Positions 47,468-56,232 of a stretch of DNA of 64,000 bases are shown one piece after another (position 1 is the first letter of the stretch; every line of letters starts with the position of its first letter). The stretch is from contig CBDFKB010000008.1 of the NCBI GenBank assembly GCA_965248715.1, forward strand, positions 248,001 through 312,000, given 5' to 3'. A model generated the notes under the pieces. The model made no database searches. It was not told the DNA's origin and saw only the letters and a program-made list of their open reading frames with translations. A program made the translations under genes and the position numbers. This DNA comes from CBDFKB01 sp965248715 (GTDB taxonomy: Bacteria; Pseudomonadota; Alphaproteobacteria; Rhizobiales; Rhizobiaceae).

Positions 47468-48358
47468 CTAATTGCCGGCTGTCCCCAATTTTATCTCAAA
47501 TCCCGGCTGCGCTGTGCGGGTCGCTAGATTATAGCGGTCGCCAGTCAGCAAAATATGCAGTTTCACATCGATCAGGCTAACAGGTTTGCCCTGCTGCGCG
47601 GAAGCCATGGAGGAGTAACGCAGATCTGCCGGATCAATAATGGTTAGGCCGCCACTTCCCAAAACATCGATGACGAGATTGGGGCCGATAAAGGCTGCGG
47701 TATCTTCGTCAACGCCGATGCCGATGGCAAAAGGATTATAAGCGAGCGCGGTTAGCAGCCGGCCGAGCCGGTCGCGTTCACGGAAATGCTGGTCGATGAC
47801 CGCCTGGTTGGTTAAACCAAGCCCCGGCGCCAGGGATACCAGGCCCCGTTTTGGGGTTGACCCGCCGCGGCCGCGCCCGATCATATGTTCGCACAAGAAC
47901 GCGGCGCCGGCCGACGTGCCGGCAACATGTACCCCGCCGGCATTGCTCATTTTGATCACTTTGGCTGCGGTGCTGCCGCCAATAATGGTTGACAGGCGCA
48001 ACTGGTCGCCACCGGTAAAAAAGATGCCGGTTGCTTGGCCAAGTAACGCCAACCGTTCAGGGTCTTCACAGTCAGCGCGGGTTTCAAGTTCCACATTATC
48101 GACGCGCCGGGCGCCCAATTTACCAAACAATGTCTTGTATCCGTCGCCGGCATTTTCGAGCCGTGAAGCGGTCGGAATAATCGCAATACGTGCGCCATCG
48201 CCGCCACACAGTTCGATAAACCGATTTAATATGGCCGAGGAGCGTATTTTCTTTTCGCCGCCGCCGATCGGGATAATCCAGCCGCGCTGGCCATTGCTGG
48301 CTACTTGTTCAGCACACAAATTGATTGATCTCCGCGATGACAAAATGGCCGCCAACAT
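47468..48358 (-). CDS. cphB: Cyanophycinase
   Basis: This 296-residue serine exopeptidase (S51 family) cuts cyanophycin into beta-Asp-Arg dipeptides. Landmarks are GWIIPIGGGEKK, RIAIIPTASR, GIFFTGGDQLRL, the nucleophile in VAGTSAGAAFL and RGLVSLAPGLGL with the following His (DQHFRERDRLGRLL). The start is uncertain (ATG 48358, TTG 48382); the first ~30 residues are not conserved. It is in the same direction as cphA; the ~250 bases between them hold R9 and R10. Confidence 0.95.
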   Translation of the reverse strand: MLAAILSSRRSINLCAEQVASNGQRGWIIPIGGGEKKIRSSAILNRFIELCGGDGARIAIIPTASRLENAGDGYKTLFGKLGARRVDNVELETRADCEDPERLALLGQATGIFFTGGDQLRLSTIIGGSTAAKVIKMSNAGGVHVAGTSAGAAFLCEHMIGRGRGGSTPKRGLVSLAPGLGLTNQAVIDQHFRERDRLGRLLTALAYNPFAIGIGVDEDTAAFIGPNLVIDVLGSGGLTIIDPADLRYSSMASAQQGKPVSLIDVKLHILLTGDRYNLATRTAQPGFEIKLGTAGN

Positions 48359-48740
48359 CGTGGATCGACCATCAAGCGTCAAGCATCGAATGCGCCGATC
48401 ACATGGTTATCTCATACCATTCCAAGGAAACAATACATCGTGTTTCATTGGTATCATTGCTAATATCAAAGGAACTCGATATCGACCTATTTGATGGCGG
48501 CAAATCGGTTTGTCCGGCAAGAAGCGGAGTGTAGCGCGATGCCAGGGTATCGGGCAAGCTTTGCAACACCGCCGGCGGGCCGATTTGCCCTACCTCGCGA
48601 GGTTCCAGCACGTTGATATTGCTGGATAAAACGGCCACATAATTTTGCCTCCCGACTTTGCTGGATCACGTTGGTGGTGGGCCCGCACCAGGGCACGCAA
48701 TCCGCCTCGTCAGAAGACAAAATTGATGTGGTCAAATGGG
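48359..48740. other. 382-bp gap with an inverted-repeat element
   Basis: I recognise no gene; short frames on the - strand (79 and 85 codons) match nothing I know. Bases 48463-48494 form the left arm of the 301-bp inverted-repeat element, whose right arm runs into the 3' end of the peptidase gene. Confidence 0.65.
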
Positions 48741-48763
48741 TCAATATCGAGTTCCTTTGGTAT
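48463..48763. repeat. 301-bp element bounded by 32-bp imperfect inverted repeats
   Basis: Bases 48463-48494 and 48732-48763 are reverse complements with 29 of 32 positions matching (arms around CCAAAGGAACTCGATAT). The same motif occurs as a single copy at 34624 and as a split copy at 30463/30583. No transposase frame is inside, so it looks like a MITE-like or relic element. Its right arm forms the 3' end of the P1 peptidase coding sequence. Confidence 0.7.
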
Positions 48764-49757
48764 AAGCCGTACCATCAGCCCAAGTCGGCAGCACATCATG
48801 GTCGGCCTTGGTTGCCATGAACACGCCTCTGGCAATCGCCCGAGAAAGGGTTATCGCCGCCCCATGGCCAAGCTCGGCGACATCGATTTGCGGGTCGCTC
48901 AAGGGTTTTTCACCGGTGGCAGCGGCAAAAATCAGATCACCGTCAAACGGAGTATGGGAAGGAATTAGCGCTCGCGCCATGCCGTCATGGGCGGCTACCG
49001 CCATGCGGGTCGATTGCGCCTGAGTAAGGCGCGCATCGGTGGCGACAATGGCAATCGTGGTGTTTTGGCCAACACTTGCCAGGGCTGTGAACTCCAAGCC
49101 AACTGGCGGCGCCGGGTTTGGATCGAGACCAAGGCCGCCAAACTCGTCGTCGATTTCAAATGGTGCCGCCCAAAAATGCCGCCCGCCGCCGGTAACCGCC
49201 GAGCCCAGCGCATTGACAGCGACCAGCGCCGCCACGGTCAAGCCATTGTCTAGGATTGCCGAAGCCGAACCGAGCCCGCCTTTCAGCGTTTTGGTGGTAG
49301 CGCCAGTGCCGGCGCCATGGCTGCCCAGTAAAAAGTCGATATCGGCGTTGTCGAGCGCTGCGGCGCCAAGGGATTTGTACGGGTTTTGCCGCCAGTTCTT
49401 GTCACCGCCATTGACGAGGTCGAACAAAATTGCACCGGGCACGATTGGCACTCGTTGGTCACAAACTACAAATCCACGGCCGGCAGCACGCAACGCATCG
49501 GCAACACCGGAGCCCGCATCGAGCCCGAAGGCCGATCCTCCAGCGAGCACCAGGGCGTCGACCTCCTGGACCAGCCGGTCCGGTTGCAAGAGCTCGGTTT
49601 CACGGGTCCCGGGCGCGCCACCCATAATGTGCACCCCTGCGGTAAATGGCTTGTCGCCAATCATAACCGTAGCGCCGGACTTAATTGAGTGATCTTGCGC
49701 ATTGCCAACCCGCAAACCGGCCACGTCAGTAATTAGATTTCTTGGTCCCATCCGCAT
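48741..49757 (-). CDS. P1-family self-processing peptidase (DmpA/NylC type)
   Basis: This is a 338-residue N-terminal-nucleophile hydrolase. Features are ITDVAGLRVGNAQD at the start, LAGGSAFGLDAGSGV, GAGTGATTKTLKGGLGSAS and LVAVNALGS. The likely self-cleavage site is N232-T233 in SVGQNTTIAIVATDA, the position of the Thr nucleophile in NylC and of Ser250 in DmpA. Relatives are D-aminopeptidases, beta-peptidyl aminopeptidases and nylon-oligomer hydrolases. It is the last gene of the peptide operon (15 bases after the aldehyde dehydrogenase stop); its final codons overlap an inverted-repeat arm. Confidence 0.9.
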   Translation of the reverse strand: MRMGPRNLITDVAGLRVGNAQDHSIKSGATVMIGDKPFTAGVHIMGGAPGTRETELLQPDRLVQEVDALVLAGGSAFGLDAGSGVADALRAAGRGFVVCDQRVPIVPGAILFDLVNGGDKNWRQNPYKSLGAAALDNADIDFLLGSHGAGTGATTKTLKGGLGSASAILDNGLTVAALVAVNALGSAVTGGGRHFWAAPFEIDDEFGGLGLDPNPAPPVGLEFTALASVGQNTTIAIVATDARLTQAQSTRMAVAAHDGMARALIPSHTPFDGDLIFAAATGEKPLSDPQIDVAELGHGAAITLSRAIARGVFMATKADHDVLPTWADGTAYTKGTRY

Positions 49758-49772
49758 GCGACATGGTTTCCC

Positions 49773-51230
49773 TTATCCGTGCAACGCCGCAACGGTTTTC
49801 AGGGTGGAAAAACCGTATAGCGCCTCGAAGCCTTTTTCGCGCCCATGGCCGGATTTGCCAACTCCGCCAAATGGCAACTCCACCCCGCCGCCAGCACCGT
49901 AATTGTTGATGAACACCTGGCCCGAACGGATCGCCTTGGCTAGGCGCATCTGCCGCGCACCATCATTGGTCCACACTGAGGCGACCAGGCCATAGTCGGT
50001 GCCGTTGGCGATTTCCAGTGCTTCCCGCTCATCGTCAAACGGGATTACCACCTGTACCGGACCAAAGATTTCATCCTGGGCCAAGCGATGGTCAGGGGTA
50101 ACTGGGGCATAAAGGCTCGGCGCAACGTAGTGGCCATCTGTAGGCGCGGTGTCGATGATTTGCCCCGATGCCACTTTTTCCAAACTGTCGGCCGAATTCA
50201 AAAATCCGGTCACGATCTCTTTTTGCTTGGCGGAAATTAGCGGTCCAACGTCGTGGTCGTCCAGCGCCGGGCCAACGCTCAGCGCCGAATAACGCTCCGC
50301 CATTTTTTCCACCACCTGTTCGAAAATAGGGCGCTGCACCAAGATGCGTGAAGAGGCTGAGCAGGTCTGACCGGCATTTTGAATGCCGGCATTGACCAGG
50401 AACGGCAGGGCAGTTGCGATATCAGCATCGCCAAATACCAGTTGGGGAGATTTGCCGCCAAGCTCCAGGGTCACCGGCACGATGTTTGCCGCCGCAGCCG
50501 CTTGGATCAAGCTGCCGACCCCAACCGAACCGGTAAACGACAAATGGTGCACATCGCGGTGAGCGGCAAGGGCGGCGCCCGCCTCTTCGCCGAGGCCCGG
50601 CACCACATTCAACACACCGTCCGGCAATCCGGCCTGGCGCGCCAGGTCGGCGAACGCCAGCGCAGTGATGCAAGCCTCTTCGGCCGGCTTCAATACAGTG
50701 GCGTTGCCCATGGCAAGCGCAGCACCGACCGATCGGCCAATGATCTGCATCGGGTAGTTCCACGGCACGATATGGCCGGTAACCCCATGCGGTTCGCGCA
50801 ACGTATAGACGGTGTATCCGTCGAGATAGGGAATGGTTTCGCCGTGTAATTTGTCGGCTGCGCCACCGTAAAATTCCATATAGCGGGCAAGCGCTAGGGC
50901 GTCGGCCTTGGCTTGCTTTAACGGCTTGCCGACATCAAGCGCCTCCAGGCGGGCAAGTCGATCAGCATGCTCGAGCACCAATTGGCCAAGGCGGGCAAGC
51001 ATGCGGCCACGTTCGGCGGCGGTGGTTCGGCCCCATGGGCCTCTAAATGCGCGGTTGGCGGCGATTACCGCCCGGTCAATATCAACCGCCTTGCTGCGGG
51101 CGATTACACCGATGGTTTGGCCGGTAGAAGGGTCTTCCAGGTCAAGCGTCTCACCACTATCAACCGGCACCCATTTATTGTCCAAAAAACAAAGCCCGGG
51201 ATCAAACCAAAGATCGTCTTTGAGGGTCAT
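49773..51230 (-). CDS. Aldehyde dehydrogenase (NAD(P)-dependent)
   Basis: This 485-residue enzyme has the catalytic Cys in NAGQTCSASSR and the general-base Glu in LELGGKSPQ, preceded by the coenzyme motif FTGSVGVGS. It resembles the betaine-aldehyde / aminobutyraldehyde / guanidinobutyraldehyde dehydrogenase group; the exact substrate is not clear. ATG 51230 overlaps the stop of the preceding ATPase gene by 4 bases. In this operon it could oxidise an aldehyde formed from a diamine or an amino acid. Confidence 0.94.
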   Translation of the reverse strand: MTLKDDLWFDPGLCFLDNKWVPVDSGETLDLEDPSTGQTIGVIARSKAVDIDRAVIAANRAFRGPWGRTTAAERGRMLARLGQLVLEHADRLARLEALDVGKPLKQAKADALALARYMEFYGGAADKLHGETIPYLDGYTVYTLREPHGVTGHIVPWNYPMQIIGRSVGAALAMGNATVLKPAEEACITALAFADLARQAGLPDGVLNVVPGLGEEAGAALAAHRDVHHLSFTGSVGVGSLIQAAAAANIVPVTLELGGKSPQLVFGDADIATALPFLVNAGIQNAGQTCSASSRILVQRPIFEQVVEKMAERYSALSVGPALDDHDVGPLISAKQKEIVTGFLNSADSLEKVASGQIIDTAPTDGHYVAPSLYAPVTPDHRLAQDEIFGPVQVVIPFDDEREALEIANGTDYGLVASVWTNDGARQMRLAKAIRSGQVFINNYGAGGGVELPFGGVGKSGHGREKGFEALYGFSTLKTVAALHG

Positions 51231-52834
51231 TTTGCGATTTCCAAATTGCCAGCACTAGGTAGATTTGGGGCAGCATCGATCAAAGTCTTGGTATAGGCGT
51301 GCTGTGGATCGCTGAACACCGCCTTAGTGTACCCACGTTCAACGATTTTTCCGTTTTGCATCACCAATACCCGGTCAGTGATCGAACGAACCACACTAAG
51401 ATCATGGCTAATGAACAAATAGGTCAACGAAAACCGGGTGCCCAGATCAGCCAACAGATCAAGGATTTGCGCCCTGATCGAAACATCAAGCGCTGATACC
51501 GCCTCGTCTAAAATGATCAAATCGGGTTTTATGATCAACGCTCGGGCAATGGCGATGCGTTGGCGTTGACCGCCGGAAAATTCATGGATGAATTTGGATT
51601 GATCCGCTGCCGCTAACCCGACACTATCCAAGGCTTCACTGATCGCATGGCCTAGCGCTACGCCCTTTGGCGGATCATCGAGCAGGAAAAACGGTTCGCT
51701 GATCAGCCTGGCGACCCGGTGGCGCGGGTTAAACGAACCATAAGGGTCTTGAAACACCACCTGCATGCGGCGGCGCACCGCGCGGTTGGGTGCCTTGCCG
51801 GTAAAAACCGGCTGGCCATCCAACAAAATATTGCCGCCTTGCACCGGTTCAAGCCCAAGGATTGCCCGGGTCAAGGTGGATTTGCCGCAACCGCTTTCCC
51901 CCACCAGCCCCAGACTTTCCCCCTTGTGAATATCGAAGCTGACATCATCGACAGCACGAAAAGTCCCAGGCGCGCCAAACAGGGTTTTGCGCGGCACGAA
52001 ATAGTCGCGTGTCACGTTTGAAACCGCCAACAGTGGTTGATCACCGGTTGATGCGTGGCGGGCCGGTTGGTGGGTGGAAGCTGCAAACAACGCCCTGGTA
52101 TAGGGGTGTTTGAGGTCGCGGAAAACGTCGCTGGTAGGGCCCAGTTCAACCACTTTGCCCGATTTCATGATTGCCAAATGATTGGCCATGTCGGCGACCA
52201 CGGCCAGATCATGGGTGATCAAGATCAGCGCCACATGGTCGGTCTCTACCAGCCGTTTCAGCAAGGTCAGTATCTGCGCTTGGGTAGTGACATCGAGCGC
52301 AGTGGTTGGCTCGTCGGCGATCAGCAATTTAGGGCGCAAGGCGATGGCCATAGCAATTACCACCCGCTGGCGCTGGCCACCGGAAAGTTCATGGGGATAG
52401 CGCGACAATGGAAACTGATCCGCCGGCAGTTCGCAGCGCTCCAAGGTATCGCGCGCGCGCGCCATCGCCTCGGCTCGGCTCACGGTCGGCTCGTGGATCA
52501 AAATGGTTTCCGCGACCTGTGCGCCAATCGTCATGACCGGGTTCAGCGCGGTCATCGGCTCCTGGAATACCATGCCCACATCCTTGCCGCGCAATGCGCA
52601 AAGATCGCTCTCCTCGAATGAGGAAATTTCCTGGCCCGCCAGATTTATGCGGCCCGACAATTCGGCCCCTTGGGGCAAAAGCTGCAAGATCGACAAGGCG
52701 GTCATAGATTTGCCAGAGCCGCTTTCGCCGATCACGCCAAGGACTTCTCCGCTTTCCACCCTTAAGGACACGTCTTGCAAGATTGAAGCGCCGTGGATCG
52801 ACAAACAAAGATTATCAATATCCAAAAGCGCCAT
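51227..52834 (-). CDS. Dipeptide/oligopeptide importer, fused double ATPase (DppD-DppF type)
   Basis: This 535-residue protein contains two complete ATPase domains: the first with GESGSGKSM, LSGGQRQRVVIAMA and LLIADEPTTALD, the second with GESGCGKSTLT, FSGGQRQRIAIARA and LIILDEAVSALD (Ala in place of Pro). Fusions of this kind occur in YejF and GsiA. Start and stop overlap the neighbouring genes by 1 and 4 bases, so the transporter genes are tightly coupled. Confidence 0.95.
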   Translation of the reverse strand: MALLDIDNLCLSIHGASILQDVSLRVESGEVLGVIGESGSGKSMTALSILQLLPQGAELSGRINLAGQEISSFEESDLCALRGKDVGMVFQEPMTALNPVMTIGAQVAETILIHEPTVSRAEAMARARDTLERCELPADQFPLSRYPHELSGGQRQRVVIAMAIALRPKLLIADEPTTALDVTTQAQILTLLKRLVETDHVALILITHDLAVVADMANHLAIMKSGKVVELGPTSDVFRDLKHPYTRALFAASTHQPARHASTGDQPLLAVSNVTRDYFVPRKTLFGAPGTFRAVDDVSFDIHKGESLGLVGESGCGKSTLTRAILGLEPVQGGNILLDGQPVFTGKAPNRAVRRRMQVVFQDPYGSFNPRHRVARLISEPFFLLDDPPKGVALGHAISEALDSVGLAAADQSKFIHEFSGGQRQRIAIARALIIKPDLIILDEAVSALDVSIRAQILDLLADLGTRFSLTYLFISHDLSVVRSITDRVLVMQNGKIVERGYTKAVFSDPQHAYTKTLIDAAPNLPSAGNLEIAK

Positions 52835-53679
52835 CAGCGGATCTTTCGGATTTTTGGATCGAACAGATCGCGCAGGCCATCGCCCATCAGGTTCAGTCCG
52901 AGCACAGTCAAAACGATCGCCATGCCGGGAATGATCGCAATGTGCGGCGCCAAGCTTATCATCGATTGGCTGTCAGCTAGCATGCGTCCCCAACTGGGGG
53001 TTGGCGGCTGGGCGCCGAGACCAACATAGGACAGACCGGCTTCGGCGAGAATGCCGAGCGAGAATTGAATGGTGCCTTGCACGATCAACAAATTCATCAC
53101 GTTGGGCAGGATATGTTCTATCGATATACGTGCCGCGCCCTTGCCCGCTACCCGGGCAGACAAAATGTAGTCGCGCGCCCATAGCGATAACGCGCCGCTG
53201 CGGGTGATGCGGGCAAACACTGGGATGTTGAAAATTCCGATCGCCAATATAGCGTTAAAGGCCGATGGCCCAAAGATCGCGGTGATCAAGATAGCGATCA
53301 CCAGCGAAGGAAAGGCAAACACCAGATCATTGCCGCGCATGATGATTTCGTCCAGCCAATGACCCTTGTTGGCAGCTGCCGCCAGACCGAGCGGCACGCC
53401 GATGATGATGCCAATACCGACCGCGACCAGGGCCACGGCGATCGAGGTGCGCGCGCCGACCATGATCATCGACAATATGTCGCGGCCGAAATGATCGGTA
53501 CCGAGCAGGTTGGTCGCACTGGGCGGGATCAACCGGTTGGCGATGATTAGGGTTTCAACGTCATAGGGTGTCCAAAGGAAACTGATGGCGGCGGCGGCCA
53601 GAAATATCGAGGTCAGGAACAGGCCGATCAACAAACTGCGCGATGACAAGATCGTTGAAAGATAGTTCCGGGGCTCCAT
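52834..53679 (-). CDS. Dipeptide/oligopeptide importer permease (DppC type)
   Basis: This 281-residue permease has an N-terminal helix (SLLIGLFLTSIFLAAAAI), then the conserved periplasmic HFGRDILSMIMVGARTS motif of the OppC/DppC N-terminal region, and the ATPase-contact loop DYILSARVAGKGAARI. It overlaps the ATPase and DppB-type genes through TGATG junctions. Confidence 0.95.
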   Translation of the reverse strand: MEPRNYLSTILSSRSLLIGLFLTSIFLAAAAISFLWTPYDVETLIIANRLIPPSATNLLGTDHFGRDILSMIMVGARTSIAVALVAVGIGIIIGVPLGLAAAANKGHWLDEIIMRGNDLVFAFPSLVIAILITAIFGPSAFNAILAIGIFNIPVFARITRSGALSLWARDYILSARVAGKGAARISIEHILPNVMNLLIVQGTIQFSLGILAEAGLSYVGLGAQPPTPSWGRMLADSQSMISLAPHIAIIPGMAIVLTVLGLNLMGDGLRDLFDPKIRKIR

Positions 53680-54626
53680 CAGGTGCTCCTGCGCAGGCGC
53701 GGATCGACCACGGCATAGGCAAGATCAACCGCAAAATTGACCACGATCACCGCAAACACCAGCAACATGACCACGCTTTCGACCACAATCAGGTCGCGCT
53801 GGGTGATGGCCTGGAATACCAAACGGCCAAGTCCGGGCAAAAAGAATACGTTCTCGATGATGATCGCGCCGGCGAGCAGGAATGAAAACTGCAGGCCGAT
53901 GATGGTCAGCACCGGGATCAAGGCGTTGCGAAGCCCGTGGCGCCACACCGCCTGGCGCCGTGACAGACCTTTGGCGCGGGCGGTGCGCATAAAATCCTCG
54001 CCAAGGGTGTCGAGCAGGGATGAACGCATGACCCTGGCCAAGATTGAGGCCTGGGGCAGCGCCAAGGAAATAGCCGGCAAGGTGAGCGCTTTGACAGCGG
54101 CAAAGAAACCCGCGTCCCAGCCCGGAAACCCGCCGGCTGAAAACCAGCGTAGATTGATCGCGAACACCAGTACCATCAACATCGCGAACCAGAAATTGGG
54201 GATAGCTACTCCTAGTTGGGTGATCCCCATCACCGTGACATCGGTAGGCGAACCGCGCCGTGTCGCTGCTAAAATGCCGGCTGGAAAGGCGATTAGGGTC
54301 GACAGGGTCAGTGCATAAATCGCCAATGGCAACGAGATCCACAACCGCTCCGAAATGATATCTGAGATCGGCGTGCGGTAGGTATAGGAGATGCCGAAAT
54401 CGCCCACCAGCATGCCGCCGACCCAGTTCAGATAGCGCTGGGTCATGGACACATCGAGGCCGAGCTGTTGGCGCAGCGCGGCAATGGTGTCTTCCTGGGC
54501 GTTGATCCCCAACATGAACGCCGCCGGGTCGCCGGGCACCACCTCGATGGTCATGAAGATCACGACGCTTGCGACTATCAGGCTGAGGAGCAGCGAACGC
54601 AGTCTTTTGAGGGTATAGACAAGCAT
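53679..54626 (-). CDS. Dipeptide/oligopeptide importer permease (DppB type)
   Basis: This 315-residue permease has the DppB N-terminus (YTLKRLRSLLLSLIVASVV), PGDPAAFMLG, and the ATPase-contact loop DFMRTARAKGLSRRQAV. ATG 54626 is preferred over TTG 54629. It follows the binding-protein gene after an 90-base spacer that holds a strong hairpin. Confidence 0.95.
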   Translation of the reverse strand: MLVYTLKRLRSLLLSLIVASVVIFMTIEVVPGDPAAFMLGINAQEDTIAALRQQLGLDVSMTQRYLNWVGGMLVGDFGISYTYRTPISDIISERLWISLPLAIYALTLSTLIAFPAGILAATRRGSPTDVTVMGITQLGVAIPNFWFAMLMVLVFAINLRWFSAGGFPGWDAGFFAAVKALTLPAISLALPQASILARVMRSSLLDTLGEDFMRTARAKGLSRRQAVWRHGLRNALIPVLTIIGLQFSFLLAGAIIIENVFFLPGLGRLVFQAITQRDLIVVESVVMLLVFAVIVVNFAVDLAYAVVDPRLRRST

Positions 54627-54678
54627 CAAAAGGGCTCTACGTGAAAATACCTGGGTTACATTTATTTATGCAAAGTGA

Positions 54679-54702
54679 CGGAGGCCCGCCACAGGGCCTC
54701 CG
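54679..54702 (-). terminator. Strong hairpin between binding-protein and permease genes
   Basis: A perfect 9-bp stem CGGAGGCCC/GGGCCTCCG has a 6-base loop, placed 15 bases after the binding-protein stop. On the - strand it is followed by TCACTTTGCATAAATAAATG, with no uninterrupted U-run. This is the usual place for a partial terminator or mRNA stabiliser that makes binding protein more abundant than permease. Confidence 0.7.
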
Positions 54703-54717
54703 CTGCAAACCGCAAGT

Positions 54718-56202
54718 CTATTGGCTCCAATACACACCGGTCAGGTCGGTGGCCTGGGTCGGTGAATTTTCCCAAAGGCCAACAATGTTTTTCTTGGCGA
54801 CGGTGGCGACCGCCAACTGAAACAGATAGGCATTGACATAATCGTTGGAGATCATGGTCTGCGCTTCGGCGAGAAGAGCGCTGCGCTTGGCCGGATCGGT
54901 TTCGCCGGTCAGCTTGGTGTTGAGCGCTTGAAAGTCCGGATTGTCGTACTGGAAATAATAATCTGGCCGCGCATAGATGCCGATGTCAAACGGCTCGGTA
55001 TGGCTGATGATGGTTAGACCGAAATCCTTGCCGCGAAACACTTGTTCAAGCCATTGCGCCCATTCCAGATTGCTGATTTCGGTGTGGATGCCGACGGCGC
55101 GTAATTGCGAGGCAATGATCTCGCCACCACGCCTGGCATAAGAAGGCGGCGGCAGTTTCAAGGTTGTGGTGAACCCGTCGGCAAGGCCGGCTTCGGCCAA
55201 TAACAACTTCGCCAATTCCGGATTGTAGGCCGAATTGCCGGTCAGATCGACATAGTCGGGATTATGCGGTGCAAAATGGGTGCCGATCGGCGTGCCGAGA
55301 CCAAACATCGCGCCATCAATAATCGCCTGGCGATCAATCGCGTGGGCAATCGCTTTGCGCACTTTCACATTGTCCAGCGGCGGCTTCTTATTGTTGGTAG
55401 AAAGGATGGTCTCACCTTCGGTTGAGCCGACCAAAACCTGGAACCGGGCATCGGCTTTAAACTGGGGCAGGTTTTCCGGCGCCGGATAGCCAGCAAATAC
55501 GTCGATATCCTCGGCCATCATGGCGGCAAATGCGGCTGTGGGATCGGAGATGAATTTGAAGGTCGCCGTGTCCAGCTTGGCCGGCGTGCCCCAATAATTG
55601 GGGTTCTTGGTTACCTCGATCTTGTCGCCCTGAACCCAATTGGAAAACATAAACGCACCGGTGCCAATCGGTTGGCTCTTGATGTTTTCAATGCTTTCCG
55701 GCGCGACGATCACCGCATCGCCCCAGGCCATGTTGAACAGGAAATTGCCATTGGCCGCGCTCAGGGTCACTTTGACGGTATTCGCATCCACCGCTGCCAC
55801 ATCGGCAATACCGGCAAACAGGGCCTTTTGCGCATTGGCGCTGTCTTGCGCCCGGGCCCGATCAAGCGAAAACACCACATCGTCCGCGTCCATCGCTGTA
55901 CCGTCATGGAAGGTTACCCCTTCGCGCAGGTGGAAGGTGTAGCTAAGGCCATCGTCGGAGATATTCCAGCTTTCGGCCAGACCCGGATTTACCGATCCGT
56001 CCGAGCCAAAACGGGTTAGACCCTCGAATACGTTGGAATATAATACCTGGTCGATTGCCCCGGCAGCGGCGCTGGTTGGATCAAGATGGGGCGGCTCAAG
56101 TTGCAGCCCGATGGTCAGGCTTTGTTGGGCTTGGGCCATCGAAAGGCTGGCGCCAAACACAACGATCGAGGCCAATGCCACATAGCTTGTTTTGAGTTTC
56201 AT
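54718..56202 (-). CDS. Dipeptide/oligopeptide importer binding protein (SBP family 5)
   Basis: This 494-residue exported protein has the signal peptide KLKTSYVALASIVVFGASLS up to AQA. The mature part starts QSLTIGLQLEPPHLDPTSAA and has the family-5 signature LAESWNISDDGLSYTFHLREG (shortened) with VTFHDGTAMDADDVVFS. ATG 56202 is fixed by GGGAG upstream. The ligand may be a peptide, but members of this family also bind opines, glutathione or nickel complexes. Confidence 0.95.
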   Translation of the reverse strand: MKLKTSYVALASIVVFGASLSMAQAQQSLTIGLQLEPPHLDPTSAAAGAIDQVLYSNVFEGLTRFGSDGSVNPGLAESWNISDDGLSYTFHLREGVTFHDGTAMDADDVVFSLDRARAQDSANAQKALFAGIADVAAVDANTVKVTLSAANGNFLFNMAWGDAVIVAPESIENIKSQPIGTGAFMFSNWVQGDKIEVTKNPNYWGTPAKLDTATFKFISDPTAAFAAMMAEDIDVFAGYPAPENLPQFKADARFQVLVGSTEGETILSTNNKKPPLDNVKVRKAIAHAIDRQAIIDGAMFGLGTPIGTHFAPHNPDYVDLTGNSAYNPELAKLLLAEAGLADGFTTTLKLPPPSYARRGGEIIASQLRAVGIHTEISNLEWAQWLEQVFRGKDFGLTIISHTEPFDIGIYARPDYYFQYDNPDFQALNTKLTGETDPAKRSALLAEAQTMISNDYVNAYLFQLAVATVAKKNIVGLWENSPTQATDLTGVYWSQ

Positions 56203-56232
56203 CAATCGTCTCCCTGATTGTCGTTTATTGGG

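Noticed and set aside
48399..48744. Two overlapping frames (79 and 85 codons) on - between cphB and the P1 peptidase
   Set aside because: They lie across the inverted-repeat element, have different frames and no ribosome site or recognisable motif; kept only as a gap note.
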